Positions 27,788-37,017 of a stretch of DNA of 64,000 bases are shown piece after piece (the first letter of the stretch is position 1; the number at the start of each line of letters is the position of its first letter). The DNA is from Torulaspora globosa (lineage: Eukaryota; Ascomycota; Saccharomycetes; Saccharomycetales; Saccharomycetaceae). The stretch spans positions 186,001-250,000 of the forward strand of contig NC_050733.1 of assembly GCF_014133895.1 (NCBI RefSeq), given 5' to 3'. The position numbers and the translations under genes were made by a program. The notes below the pieces were generated by a model, which saw only the letters and a list, made by a program, of their open reading frames with translations, searched no databases and was not told the DNA's origin.

Positions 27788-28428
27788 TTTAGCGGTGCAA
27801 ACGGCAACGATGTCCCTATTGTCTTCCACCTTATTTTCCTTCACCGTTAAAATCGAAAATTTTCTGGCTAGAAGTGAACTATCTGCTCTTGATCTACTAC
27901 TTCGTAAACTACTTCGTTACCTGTACTACCAGATATTCCTGTTCGATGTGTGCCAACGTCGCTGCAACTTGCGGGACCAGCACAGCGTCCGCTGACCTAC
28001 TGGAGGTTCAAGCGTACGATACCCAGCCTTACCGTGCTATGCTAAGCGGTCAGCCTGCCTTACACCTGGAGAAACGCAGCGTCGCCCTGTGGCTGTCGCC
28101 AGCCGTCCGTCGCTAGGTTGTTGGTGTCGGTCGTGCTTGTGGTGTTTCCGGGGCCCAGTTCGTGCTGCATGCTCTTCTATAATTTCCCCCTGGGGGAAAA
28201 ATTCCTCTTTCGATTGGCCGCCAAGCGAAGAGGAGGACAAGTTTTTCCGGGTTTTTCCGGGGTTCCGCCCCTTAGCCCCGCGCTGCACACATTCGACCAC
28301 ACCCCTTAAATTGCGATCGGCGGCTATTATCGTCGTTAGTGACGATGCTGAAATGTTCATAGGTTCGAATCTGGAGGGAACTAGCTTTTTTTTTTTTTAC
28401 GAGTTTAATTAATGTATGAGTCTCTGAG
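27788..28428. other. Divergent promoter RGT1 / OTU2
   Basis: The 640-bp region contains the Mig1-like palindrome, C/G-rich stress-element-like motifs, and near OTU2 a lone Pol III B-box-like 11-mer GGTTCGAATCT (28362-28372) followed after 13 bp by a run of 13 T (28386-28398). No ORF worth reporting is present. Confidence 0.5.
28181..28203. promoter_or_regulatory. Palindromic GGGG-type site, possible Mig1 element, RGT1 promoter
   Basis: AATTTCCCCC and its inverted partner (GGGGGAAAAATT) form a near-perfect palindrome flanked by A/T, matching the Mig1 consensus (A/T-rich followed by G/C-GGGG) on both strands. It lies about 400 bp upstream of RGT1 and 230 bp upstream of OTU2. Further CCGGG and CCCCT (stress-element-like) motifs cluster at 28240-28310. 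Factor identity is inferred from the motif alone. Confidence 0.45.
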
Positions 28429-29379
28429 ATGATCTCGAACTCATCTGGAAGAAACATAGATCCATGCGTAGTGGGTGAAAGCACTGGTCAATTGGCTAAC
28501 CGGTTCGCAGCAATGGAGGAACTGCAAGCGAGACATAGGAAAGAGGTTAAGGATCTCCAGAATAGGATCACGGGAATGAAGAAACAGGCGACAAAATCGA
28601 CGAGGAAGGAAGTTAATTCGAAATGTGCTAGTTTGCAGGAGGCCTTGAGAATAAGGCATGAAAAAGAAATAAGGGAATTGGATGGTTCGGTTGAAGAAGT
28701 GGACGAGAAGGGCTGCACGGCCGAAGAGCTCTTGGAACAGCTGTCATTGGAGAGAAGCGAAGAACTTGCAGAACCTAAAGAAACAAACGTACAGGGACCC
28801 CAGAGACGTCGGAGAAATAGGCAGAGAGAGAGATTGGCCAAACGGGAGGCTGAGATTACACGTATTAAGGAGGAGGCTCGCTTGGAGGCGTCGCAGCAGC
28901 CTGACTTGAAAAAAATCGAACAGGACGCCATCGATCAATTATGCTCGGTGAACCGATTGAAGCAGTATGATATCCAGCCGGATGGACATTGTCTTTTTGC
29001 GTCGATTTTGGACCAGTTGCAACTTCGTCATGGTGAATCCGCTCGAGATCTAAGCGTGTCGAAGCTCAGATCCCTCGCTTGCGCGTACATTCGTCAGCAT
29101 AAAGATGATTTCATCCCGTATATGTTTGATGAGGAAACTTGCCAGCCGAGAGATATCGACGTCTACACCGAGAAGATGGAGTCAACTGCTGAATGGGGCG
29201 GTGAACTGGAGATCGTAGCGCTCGCGAATCAATTCGATTGTCCCATCAGCATCATGATGAGCGGCAGGCCAAAGCATGTCATCAACGAAAAAGGCGTTAA
29301 TCCCGAGTTGAAATTGGTTTATTACAAGCATACATACGCACTCGGTGAACACTACAACTCATTGCATGATGATATATAA
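28429..29379 (+). CDS. OTU2: OTU-family deubiquitylase Otu2
   Basis: Otu2 is a ribosome-associated cysteine deubiquitylase; in yeast it removes monoubiquitin from a small-subunit protein. The 316-residue protein has an N-terminal charged coiled-coil (RHRKEVKDLQNRITGMKKQ) followed by the OTU catalytic domain from about 180: catalytic D and C in QPDGHCLFASILDQL and the catalytic His near the C-terminus in YKHTYALGEHYNSLHDD. S. cerevisiae Otu2 is 307 aa. Its N-terminal homology begins around the internal Met at 28513, so that ATG is an alternative start. It is followed in tandem by YLF2, also its neighbour in S. cerevisiae. Confidence 0.94.
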   Translation: MISNSSGRNIDPCVVGESTGQLANRFAAMEELQARHRKEVKDLQNRITGMKKQATKSTRKEVNSKCASLQEALRIRHEKEIRELDGSVEEVDEKGCTAEELLEQLSLERSEELAEPKETNVQGPQRRRRNRQRERLAKREAEITRIKEEARLEASQQPDLKKIEQDAIDQLCSVNRLKQYDIQPDGHCLFASILDQLQLRHGESARDLSVSKLRSLACAYIRQHKDDFIPYMFDEETCQPRDIDVYTEKMESTAEWGGELEIVALANQFDCPISIMMSGRPKHVINEKGVNPELKLVYYKHTYALGEHYNSLHDDI

Positions 29380-29493
29380 ACTTTGTCTTTAGTCACTTTT
29401 TTGCATGTAAGCATCGGACAGCTACGTTAGTTGATGTTATGAGCACCTAATTTGTAGCATGAACAAGAGTTACTGTCGTCTGCTGGATAGGCC

Positions 29494-30717
29494 ATGTCGT
29501 CGCTTCGGAAAGTCTTCCTTGGGAGACCCTCTAATAACTTGACCAGTGGTATCGTGGGGCTGGCGAATGTGGGCAAATCAACCTTTTTCCAGGCCATAAC
29601 GAAGTCGCAACTAGGAAATCCAGCAAACTATCCTTTTGCCACGATAGAGCCGGAGGAAGCCAAGGTCCAGATTCCATCGCCCAGATTGGACCATTTACAG
29701 AAGTTGTATCAAAGTGAAAAGAAAGTACCCGCGACCTTGACTGTTTACGACATCGCGGGCCTTGTGAGAGGTGCCTCTCAAGGACAGGGTATGGGATCGG
29801 CATTCCTCAATGATATCAAGCATGTTGACGGCATTTTTCATGTCGTGAGAGGCTTCCAGAATACGGATATTACGCATATCGAAGGATCTGTGGATCCTCT
29901 TAGAGATCTATCAGTAGTTCAAGATGAGCTGGTCTTGAAAGATCTCGAGTTCCTAGAAAATATCAAGGAAAAATTGTCAAAGAAGATGGGGAGAACCGCT
30001 AAAAACTCGCATGAGTTTGTGGAACTTGAACAAGAGCTAAATTTCTTGAGCGAGTTAGAAGAGCATCTCTACGAAGGAAGAAAAATCATTCACTTTAAAA
30101 AAGATTGGACCCCGTTTGAAGTCTCAACACTCAACAAGCATAATTTTTTGACTGCGAAACCAACTCTTCTGCTGCTTAACGTCACACCCGAAGACTATAT
30201 ACTTCAGAAGAATGAGTTCGTCGCTGATGTTAAAAGATGGATAAAAGAGTTTGCACCTGGAGATGAGCTAATGCTGTTTAGCGCTGAATTTGAGACCCTA
30301 TGCGCTAAGCACAGCTCTGATAGCGACCCCTTCAAGAAGTATTTACATGAACAACTGGGACTTGATCCATCTACTACCTGGGCAGCCGCCGAATCAGCTT
30401 TACCCCAAGCTATCGTCAAGATGAGGGAGCTTTTGGGATTAATCAGCTTTTTTACTTGCGGACCTTCGGAAGTGAGACAATGGACCGTGAGGCAAGGCTC
30501 GACCGCACCGGAAGCTGCAAGCGTCATTCACACAGACTTGCAAGACACATTTATTAACGCCAACGTGATCAAGTACGATGATCTGGCGCAGCTAGAACCA
30601 CCGTTCCAGGAATCTGCTCTGAAATCGCAGGGTAAGATCAAACGGGTTGGAAAGCAGCATATTATGGAAGATAACAGCATTGTTGTGTTTCAAGCAGCTG
30701 GGGCAAAGGCAAGATAA
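29494..30717 (+). CDS. YLF2: YchF/Obg-type GTP/ATP-binding protein Ylf2
   Basis: Ylf2 belongs to the YchF/OLA1 branch of P-loop NTPases; the yeast protein is poorly characterised and is reported with mitochondria. The 407-residue product (S. cerevisiae 405) shows G1 GLANVGKST, the Switch II region DIAGLVRGASQGQGMGS, a coiled-coil insertion (about 130-190), the LLNVTPED segment at the place of the base-specificity loop, and a C-terminal TGS-like domain (FTCGPSEVRQWTVRQGSTA). The short N-terminus before G1 (SSLRKVFLGRPSNNL) is basic and could target mitochondria, which would distinguish it from cytosolic Ola1. Confidence 0.93.
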   Translation: MSSLRKVFLGRPSNNLTSGIVGLANVGKSTFFQAITKSQLGNPANYPFATIEPEEAKVQIPSPRLDHLQKLYQSEKKVPATLTVYDIAGLVRGASQGQGMGSAFLNDIKHVDGIFHVVRGFQNTDITHIEGSVDPLRDLSVVQDELVLKDLEFLENIKEKLSKKMGRTAKNSHEFVELEQELNFLSELEEHLYEGRKIIHFKKDWTPFEVSTLNKHNFLTAKPTLLLLNVTPEDYILQKNEFVADVKRWIKEFAPGDELMLFSAEFETLCAKHSSDSDPFKKYLHEQLGLDPSTTWAAAESALPQAIVKMRELLGLISFFTCGPSEVRQWTVRQGSTAPEAASVIHTDLQDTFINANVIKYDDLAQLEPPFQESALKSQGKIKRVGKQHIMEDNSIVVFQAAGAKAR

Positions 30718-31231
30718 GAAAAACTGTTCAAGACAGATAAAATGGTATCAGAGCATTTGACAACTTTTCTTCTCCTTTAATTAAATCGAAGAGCTGGGTT
30801 TATAGCATTGTCTCTAAGGACGTGGTCTCATCATAAACATTTTAGAGTATTTAAGATCAAAATGACGGATAACAGCGACAGTTCATCAGGAACTGTCGCA
30901 ATTAACAAGCCTTCTTGGTTACTTAGTTTCTTTTATGAAAGGTGTCGAGAAATGGAATGAATTGTGATTAACAAGCAGCTTATATATCAATGTCGAGGAA
31001 GAGAAGAAAAAAAAAAAGTCGAAAATTACAATTCAACGTGAGAGCTTTCTGGCCAGAGTCATTGCGATAGCTTCCAATCGGCATACATTAAACGTACTAT
31101 ACAAGTTTTACGAATCGTAGTTATATGATGGCGGAAAAGCGACAAAAACTGTAACATTACAGCATATGTATCTTCATTTTTGCATTTTACCACTGATAGT
31201 ACGACAGAAGGTATATGAAAACTGCCAATAC
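30718..31231. other. Intergenic region between YLF2 and the RPS20 3' end
   Basis: About 500 bp of AT-rich sequence between convergent genes. A 12-bp A-run lies near 31005-31016 and a short hairpin (CGACAGTTC...GAACTGTCG) at 30877-30898. Nothing else was recognised. Confidence 0.4.
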
Positions 31232-31339
31232 CTAGAGTGGGCCACTTTGCTGCCAGCCAAACAACAATCCCAAGTATACACCAATGATCAACCGAAGTGA
31301 ACGCTTGAAGAAAAAATGACTGCTAAAAGAAATATGTTG
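31232..31339 (-). other. Possible microprotein frame downstream of RPS20, no ATG
   Basis: A 35-codon minus-strand frame starts 17 bp after the RPS20 stop and ends in TAG. Its second half reads like a small membrane anchor: basic FKRS, then LRLIIGVYLGLLFGWQQ. S. cerevisiae has an annotated 26-residue frame (YHL015W-A) just downstream of RPS20, so position fits, although I cannot recall its sequence. There is no in-frame ATG; an ATT lies at the third codon. A non-AUG start, a missed splice, or decay are all possible. Confidence 0.25.
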
Positions 31340-31356
31340 CTAGCCCACGACTACGC

Positions 31357-31716
31357 TTAGTTCTTGGCGACAACAACTTCGACATCCACACCAGGTTCAA
31401 TGGTGATTTGGGTGATTCTCTTAACAATTGGGACTGGAGCTTCCAAGTCGATGTATCTCTTGTGGATTCTCATCTCGTAAGTGTCCCAAGTCTTAGAACC
31501 TTCACCGTTAGGAGTCTTTCTGGTGGCGATCTTCAAGACCTTGGTTGGCAATCTGACTGGACCCTTCTTGACCAACTTGTATTGTTCTGCATTTCTGACA
31601 ATGTTGTTAGAAACGTTTTCCAATTGCTTCACCTTGGTAGAAGTCAAAGTGATTCTGATCTTGATGATCTGAGGTTGCTCTTGCTCCTCACCCTTCTCCT
31701 TTTGGAAGTCAGACAT
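31357..31716 (-). CDS. RPS20: 40S ribosomal protein uS10 (Rps20)
   Basis: Rps20 is a component of the 40S head, family S10. The 119-residue product is almost identical to S. cerevisiae Rps20 (121 aa): [14 protein letters not shown], then [17 protein letters not shown], the signature [13 protein letters not shown], and the C-terminal [16 protein letters not shown]. The frame runs 26 codons further upstream without an ATG, which is leader sequence; the start is the ATG at 31714-31716. Codon choice is strongly biased, typical of ribosomal proteins. A CACCC-containing Rap1-like motif (complement of GGGTGTAGGG near 31947) lies about 230 bp upstream. Confidence 0.98.
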   Translation of the reverse strand: MSDFQKEKGEEQEQPQIIKIRITLTSTKVKQLENVSNNIVRNAEQYKLVKKGPVRLPTKVLKIATRKTPNGEGSKTWDTYEMRIHKRYIDLEAPVPIVKRITQITIEPGVDVEVVVAKN

Positions 31717-32166
31717 TTTGATATACCTTTTGAAATATTCTTTCTTGGCCTCTTTCAAGAAGCTACGCTCTAAATCAATAGCAGCTACTTCCAATTAATC
31801 ATGGCATATTACTAGCGACTGACGAAAGTTCGCCAGTATTTGCTGACGCTGCGATGTCTGTGCGTCGTGCTCCATCCGGTTAACCTCAAGCCGTTAAATT
31901 CAAGTTCGAGTTAAGAACTTTCAATGGTGTACGGAAGTTTCCCAGGGTGTAGGGATTTACAGTCATGAAGTCGAAAATCAAAAGTCCGTCGGGCTCCGTC
32001 GGAAACGCTACTTAATGTCAATACCGGTTGAAATGATAGATCAACCACTGATAAACTATCAAGGAATGCAATACTGGCCAAAGATGCTTCCAAAAGTATA
32101 TAAGTCGATGTATTGGGGATGGTAATTTGGTAAAATCCGACAGCCTCAGTCACTCACAATCGCGAA
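31717..32166. other. Divergent promoter RPS20 / URC4
   Basis: A 450-bp two-way promoter. A GGGTGTAGGG sequence near 31947 reads as a Rap1-like site on the minus strand, appropriate for RPS20, and a TATA-like ATATAAG lies near 32098, about 70 bp before URC4. Confidence 0.4.
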
Positions 32167-33483
32167 ATGACTGTGTGTCATCCTGTTAAATACTTTAAAT
32201 CGATTGAATCGGTGCGTGAAACTACTTCCGTTGTTTACAGGTATGCGAAGGAAAGGAATGAGGGAAACTATTTCAAATTAAATCTCTCCAGTATGCCTGA
32301 AGTTGTGGAGTTTCTATGTGGTATTATCGAGCGTGACTATGGAAGTGAATATGACTCCATACCGCCGCACGGAAGATGGCAGCACATTAATGCGGGAGGG
32401 CACAGTAGGCTAGAAGATTTGGTATCTCAATGGCTCCAGGATGGTGTTGATGAAATTGAGATCTCGAGGAGGCTAGTGGACTTGATTTTGATCAGCGTTC
32501 TGATCGATGCGGGGGCTGGCAGTATGTGGTCATACCAAGTGAACGGTGAAACGTACAGCAGATCTGAAGGCTTAGCAGTGGCGTCGTTTCATATGTTTCT
32601 TGACGGGGCCCTGTCGGACAATGCTGCACAATATCCACATAGGGTTAACGGTCAGAGACTAAAGGATATGACCATGCAGGAGTTTTGTCAAGGATTCCAA
32701 ATTTCAAAGGTAAATCCTTTGAGTGGTATGGAAGGCAGAATGAATCTGGTTCAGAAATTGGGAGAAGCGCTGATTAGCAATCCCAAGATTTTTGGACCTG
32801 ATGCTCGGCCCGGCGCTATGGTGGACTATCTTCATGGTTTGCGCGACGAGAAAAGCAACACGATAGGTTTGGCTGATGTCTGGAACACCTTGATGGATGG
32901 CCTAGTGGCTATTTGGCCAAAGGGCAGAACCACTGTTGAAGACCAACCTATTGGTGATGCATGGACACTCGATACCAAGATTATGGCTAGCGGTGCTCAA
33001 GGCTTGTGGCGTGACAACCTCCTAGATAGCATTGTCACTTTCCATAAGCTTACTCAATGGCTTTGTTACTCCATATTGGTGCCCCTGGAAGCTTATGGTC
33101 ACAAGTTTAATATAACCGATAAAAGTTTACAAACGGGCCTACCAGAATATAGAAATGGCGGTCTGTTCTATGATTTTGGAGTGCTAGAGCTTAAATCTGA
33201 GCATAGAAAGCGTGGATTAGAGCTGTCAAAAACACTTCAAAGCAATGACGACATTCCCACGTTTACCGCAGAAGATGGTGCTATTGTCGAATGGAGATGC
33301 TTGACCATCGGGCTCTTGGATGAACTTTTGCTCATGGTGAATCAAAAGCTTGGTGCGAAACTGAGCTTACCTCAGCTTATTGAAGCAGGATCATGGAAGG
33401 CCGGTAGGGAAATAGCTGCAATTCGGAGACCTACCACGAAAGGTCCACCAATAGAACTGTGTAGTGATGGGACGGTCTTCTAA
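32167..33483 (+). CDS. URC4: Uracil catabolism protein Urc4 (DUF1688)
   Basis: URC4 is one of the genes for the fungal uracil-catabolism (URC) pathway described in Lachancea kluyveri, allowing growth on uracil as nitrogen source; its exact reaction is unclear. The 438-residue frame matches the DUF1688 family: conserved blocks GRWQHINAGGHSRL, IDAGAGSMWSYQ, SEGLAVASFHMFLDGA, GPDARPGAMVDYL and ESTABLISHED-looking C-terminal LTIGLLDELL. It is soluble, without a signal peptide. S. cerevisiae has no URC4, so its presence separates this yeast from that lineage. It is transcribed away from RPS20. No other URC gene is visible in the window. Confidence 0.88.
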   Translation: MTVCHPVKYFKSIESVRETTSVVYRYAKERNEGNYFKLNLSSMPEVVEFLCGIIERDYGSEYDSIPPHGRWQHINAGGHSRLEDLVSQWLQDGVDEIEISRRLVDLILISVLIDAGAGSMWSYQVNGETYSRSEGLAVASFHMFLDGALSDNAAQYPHRVNGQRLKDMTMQEFCQGFQISKVNPLSGMEGRMNLVQKLGEALISNPKIFGPDARPGAMVDYLHGLRDEKSNTIGLADVWNTLMDGLVAIWPKGRTTVEDQPIGDAWTLDTKIMASGAQGLWRDNLLDSIVTFHKLTQWLCYSILVPLEAYGHKFNITDKSLQTGLPEYRNGGLFYDFGVLELKSEHRKRGLELSKTLQSNDDIPTFTAEDGAIVEWRCLTIGLLDELLLMVNQKLGAKLSLPQLIEAGSWKAGREIAAIRRPTTKGPPIELCSDGTVF

Positions 33484-33704
33484 ACTTGGGCAGCTGTTGT
33501 CTCGATATATATGGTCAAGAGCTGTGTACGTCAGTTTATCATAGTTAGTATCTGAACTTTATGCTCGCTTCTACGTAACGCTTTCCGCTGGATCCGACAT
33601 TCTTTGTCGCGAAACTGCGGATCTCAGAGAACAGCTATGCTATCGTGGTTTCCTGCGCGGCTGCTAGGGCGAAGAGGGCCTGAAAAAGGTACGCATAGTT
33701 TCTA

Positions 33705-35219
33705 TTACTTAGGATGCTGAGCACCGTGCTGTTGATTGTTTGGCTGATTGTCTTCCTCGTCAGTGAAAATCATATCTTCATCTCTAATCGTGTCATCGAA
33801 TTCGTCGGCCGGCTCTCCTAATGACTGCAAATCGTCAAGATCAAAATCAGCAACATTCTCTGGATCTGTTGGAAGCTGCTGGGAGCATGCGAGCATATAC
33901 GAAGTGTCTGTGGGTCTCCATATGAAGGCGATCGTGACGAAGACACCAAAATAGACCAGCGATGGCCAGAAATCTGTGAAGAAAAATCTTGTTCTCCAAT
34001 GCTGTTCTATCATTTCAATAGCGTTCATGCCCACAAGAACAAATGTAGATAATACCAAACCAGCAAGCACAATCAACAAAGAAACATATATAATGGTCAA
34101 AAGCTTCCTGTACATGCCCAGTTTGACCACCTGTCTTTGCTCTTTCAAATAGCGCACAGTTTTACCCATGCAGCTTAAAATCACAAAGTAGAAAAGGAAC
34201 ATAGAGATCGTCAAAGGAATCATGGTAATGAAGATCAACAACGAAGTTGAATCGGCTTTCTGCATATAGCTTTGAATCAAAAAGGCGACGCATAGGGCAT
34301 AATTAAAGGCTGCAAAAAACTGACAGCGTCTCATTAAAGTCCTGTTCAGCTTAGGATAGACAATACCGTAACCCAGGGCCACGATCAACAGTAAGAAGAA
34401 AGAAAACGTGACTTTGCCGGCGGTTAGAATGGATAGGAATACCATATAGACTTTCAGACCGGCAGTGTCGCCCTTCTCATTCTTGATGCTGTAATAAGCC
34501 CAAATAAAGATCGTCTCGGCTGTTAGGAAAACGAAGAATGCCAATAGGTACTTTTGCAGAGCCAGCAATTCATGCTTGTGTTTCCAGAACGCAAAGGAGT
34601 ACAGAGCCATTGCTACCACGTAACCAATTGCCAGTAACCCATAGAGCGGCATCTTATTGACTTCTGATGCTGCCAGATGGCCGTACGCATTTCTGAAGTT
34701 AACAGTCGCCTTAAACTTCGTAGTACTGGACCTTGTAAAGGCAGTAACACAATAATACCCTGTCTGTTTCACAGGGTACTTAGTATCGTGTAAACCCTCG
34801 GTTCTCTGAGAAAACGTCATTATTTGGTTCGACAACGTCACATTCTGACCCGTTATCGGATCGTACGCAACCTCCTTGACAATGAACTCGTTCTTATGAG
34901 ATTCATCACACAGCCCCAGCTCTATTGCATAGTCATCACAGATGTAATACTTGGAGCCGTCCGGTAGAATTGCCCCCAAGTGTTCGAAATCCTGGAAATC
35001 AAAGATCGCAACATACATGCCTGGATCATCCTCGCCTACCTCACTAATTTCCCTCACATTAAAAGATATGAAAGGGTCTACCTTGCCCTTCCAGTCCTCC
35101 TTCGAGTACATCCCCGAGCATACCTGATGGTCCTTCTGGTTTATGTTCTCTTTGTTCGCCGCAACACACAAACAGTTCAGCAAAAACAGCAACGCTGAAA
35201 ACAGGCCCAATCGCTGCAT
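33705..35219 (-). CDS. PTM1: Ptm1-type seven-transmembrane Golgi/late secretory membrane protein
   Basis: Ptm1 belongs to the Lung7TM/GPR107-108-like family and is found in late Golgi vesicles; its role is not settled. The 504-residue protein has an N-terminal signal peptide ([19 protein letters not shown]), a luminal domain of about 165 residues, and seven membrane segments between about 190 and 430. A cytosolic acidic tail follows ([18 protein letters not shown]). A GTG one codon upstream was not used; the ATG at 35217-35219 is the start. S. cerevisiae Ptm1 is 523 aa and neighbours NFU1 divergently, exactly as here. Confidence 0.94.
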   Translation of the reverse strand: MQRLGLFSALLFLLNCLCVAANKENINQKDHQVCSGMYSKEDWKGKVDPFISFNVREISEVGEDDPGMYVAIFDFQDFEHLGAILPDGSKYYICDDYAIELGLCDESHKNEFIVKEVAYDPITGQNVTLSNQIMTFSQRTEGLHDTKYPVKQTGYYCVTAFTRSSTTKFKATVNFRNAYGHLAASEVNKMPLYGLLAIGYVVAMALYSFAFWKHKHELLALQKYLLAFFVFLTAETIFIWAYYSIKNEKGDTAGLKVYMVFLSILTAGKVTFSFFLLLIVALGYGIVYPKLNRTLMRRCQFFAAFNYALCVAFLIQSYMQKADSTSLLIFITMIPLTISMFLFYFVILSCMGKTVRYLKEQRQVVKLGMYRKLLTIIYVSLLIVLAGLVLSTFVLVGMNAIEMIEQHWRTRFFFTDFWPSLVYFGVFVTIAFIWRPTDTSYMLACSQQLPTDPENVADFDLDDLQSLGEPADEFDDTIRDEDMIFTDEEDNQPNNQQHGAQHPK

Positions 35220-35747
35220 CACTGACCTTACTAATACCTCTGAACCAAAATGGACGACGCCGACTAACTACCACGGTGGATTACAACTACTAGAAGTAGT
35301 TAATCTCCTATTTCACCTTGACTATTCGATATTTAGCATCTTTCGTTGCTAATGATATGAAATTTTACAAGCCTTCTTAAGCTATAAGCCAGTTAACTAG
35401 CTTACGAACCTACGGCCTATTGCCACAAGTCTAGCTGCAATTGGAGGTCGAACTGTGACTCTGATGATATGTTCCTTGTAGCGTCTACTTCTCTTGTGAT
35501 GGCATCTTCTCTGCGTCGCTGACTTGCTGTGTCGGCCTTCACCAAGCACAAGTCCGTAGAGTGAGCAAACGTTGGCATTGGTTGCAGGCTTGGGTCATTG
35601 AGTCAACTCATGCTTGGCAATCCAAGATGCGTAGCAGAGAGTGAGCATCGCACGTGATGGTGGCTCTAATGCGAAGCATAAAGCTGGACATCGCGGGGAA
35701 TTGATCTGTTCAATACATAACTTATAGGTGACTAAGCAATTGGCAAT
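35220..35747. other. Divergent promoter PTM1 / NFU1
   Basis: A 530-bp intergenic region with a short direct repeat-like AAGTAGTTAATC/ACTACTAG segment near 35285-35305. A CACGTG-type E-box core (GCACGTGATG at 35649-35658) is found about 95 bp upstream of NFU1 and could bind Cbf1, a link often seen for mitochondrial and sulfur genes. Confidence 0.4.
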
Positions 35748-36530
35748 ATGTTTGCTCGTGTGTTACGTTCCTCTATTGCAATGAGGAGTGGACCAAGACC
35801 ATCCTATTTGGCCCAGAGGTGGATTAACGTAAAGACGCTGACGACTCCTAATGAGAACGCTTTGAAGTTCATCTCCACTGATGGCGAGCTGCTACAAGAT
35901 CGTGGTGCCGATAGTATAGAGATCAAGAATACCGACGAAGCTCTAGTGGAGCACTCCAAGCTGGCACAGCAAGTATTCCTGCAATGTCCCGGAGTTGAGT
36001 CGCTGATGATTGGGGACGATTTCCTGACAGTTAATAAGGATAGTCTGGTTCACTGGAATCAGATTTCACCCAAGGTCGTCGAATTGCTGACGCAAGCGTT
36101 GGCGTCAGGCGAAAGCGCAGTCTCCGAGCAGTTCCACACGGTGAGGAAAAGCGTTCAAGTGGGTTACGACGTTTCGGTTCCCAAGTTTGAGCTGACAGAG
36201 GAGGAGCAAGAGATAAGCGACATGGTCGACGAGCTGATCCAGACTAGGATCAGGCCTGCGATCCAAGACGACGGGGGCGACATCGTGTACCGCGGGTTCG
36301 ATCCCAAGACGGGGACAGTCTACCTTAAGTTGCAGGGAGCCTGCAAATCCTGTTCTTCCAGCGAGGACACTCTGAAACATGGTATTGAGTCTATGTTGAA
36401 GCACTATGTGGAGGAGGTCGAGCATGTGGAGCAAGTGCTCGATCCGGAAGAGGAAGTCGCACTCAAGGAATTCGACAAGTTCGAACAGAAGCTTCAATCG
36501 AAGTCTCTTCCCGAATCCATGCAATTGTGA
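35748..36530 (+). CDS. NFU1: Mitochondrial iron-sulfur cluster transfer protein Nfu1
   Basis: Nfu1 is a late-acting mitochondrial factor that delivers 4Fe-4S clusters to lipoate synthase, aconitase and respiratory complexes. The 260-residue product (S. cerevisiae 256) has a basic targeting peptide (FARVLRSSIAMRSGPRPSYLAQRW), an N-terminal Nfu-N domain (about 30-120, with SLMIGDDFLTVNK), and a C-terminal NifU domain with the cluster-binding CKSC in LQGACKSCSSSEDTL. The acidic EEVEHVEQVLDPEEE follows. All key cysteines are intact. It is convergent with the pterin dehydratase gene, with only six bases between stops. Confidence 0.96.
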   Translation: MFARVLRSSIAMRSGPRPSYLAQRWINVKTLTTPNENALKFISTDGELLQDRGADSIEIKNTDEALVEHSKLAQQVFLQCPGVESLMIGDDFLTVNKDSLVHWNQISPKVVELLTQALASGESAVSEQFHTVRKSVQVGYDVSVPKFELTEEEQEISDMVDELIQTRIRPAIQDDGGDIVYRGFDPKTGTVYLKLQGACKSCSSSEDTLKHGIESMLKHYVEEVEHVEQVLDPEEEVALKEFDKFEQKLQSKSLPESMQL

Positions 36531-36536
36531 GACAAC

Positions 36537-36866
36537 TCACTCATTATGCTTGTGTACCTGTATGTATTCTTCAATCTTTTTGGCCATCTTTAGGTCGATG
36601 TCACTGATTTGGTCCTGTAGGTCGTGTGTTGACAGTTCGAGTTTGACATTCACATATGTTGTGGTAATCGTCGGATGATGTCCCCACAGGTGAGATCTCA
36701 TGTGGACTTGCGTTAGGAATGCCCAGGTGGATTCGTAGTCTTTAAAGCCAACCTCCCTCGTCAGGACATTGTTGACCAATTTCCAATGGCGAAGCCCAGC
36801 AAGGGCCTTGGAAAGATCGTAACCAGTAATAGCTACTGGTACTGCTTTACTCAGCTTATTGTACAT
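36537..36866 (-). CDS. Pterin-4a-carbinolamine dehydratase homologue (YHL018W type)
   Basis: The 109-residue protein belongs to the PCD/DCoH family. It shows the conserved core GFKDYESTWAFLTQV, RSHLWGHHPTI with the histidine pair expected at the active site, and VKLELSTHD. S. cerevisiae YHL018W (120 aa) is a mitochondrial protein of unknown role, and its N-terminus (MHNK) aligns best with the Met at 36864-36866. A longer frame to an ATG at 36917 exists and would overlap the APM2 upstream region. The biological substrate in yeast is unknown because yeast lacks aromatic amino-acid hydroxylases. It is divergent from APM2, which is its neighbour in S. cerevisiae too. Confidence 0.88.
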   Translation of the reverse strand: MYNKLSKAVPVAITGYDLSKALAGLRHWKLVNNVLTREVGFKDYESTWAFLTQVHMRSHLWGHHPTITTTYVNVKLELSTHDLQDQISDIDLKMAKKIEEYIQVHKHNE

Positions 36867-37017
36867 TTTCTCAGGATTCTTGGCTGGAGGATGCCCTTCT
36901 GCCCTGTCAACGTTCATACCACTGTATTACGTCTTCAAGAGTAACTTTCCGTGCAAGTACGGTCAAGATACTATACAGATCGTCAATAAAGCAATAGATG
37001 AATATATTCCCTATACC

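Noticed and set aside
31717..31794. 26-codon N-terminal extension of RPS20
   Set aside because: Opens only with TTG, and the conserved MSDFQKEK start is internal.
36859..37017. 53-codon N-terminal extension of APM2
   Set aside because: The family N-terminus begins exactly at the ATG at 37018, and the extension overlaps the divergent dehydratase gene.
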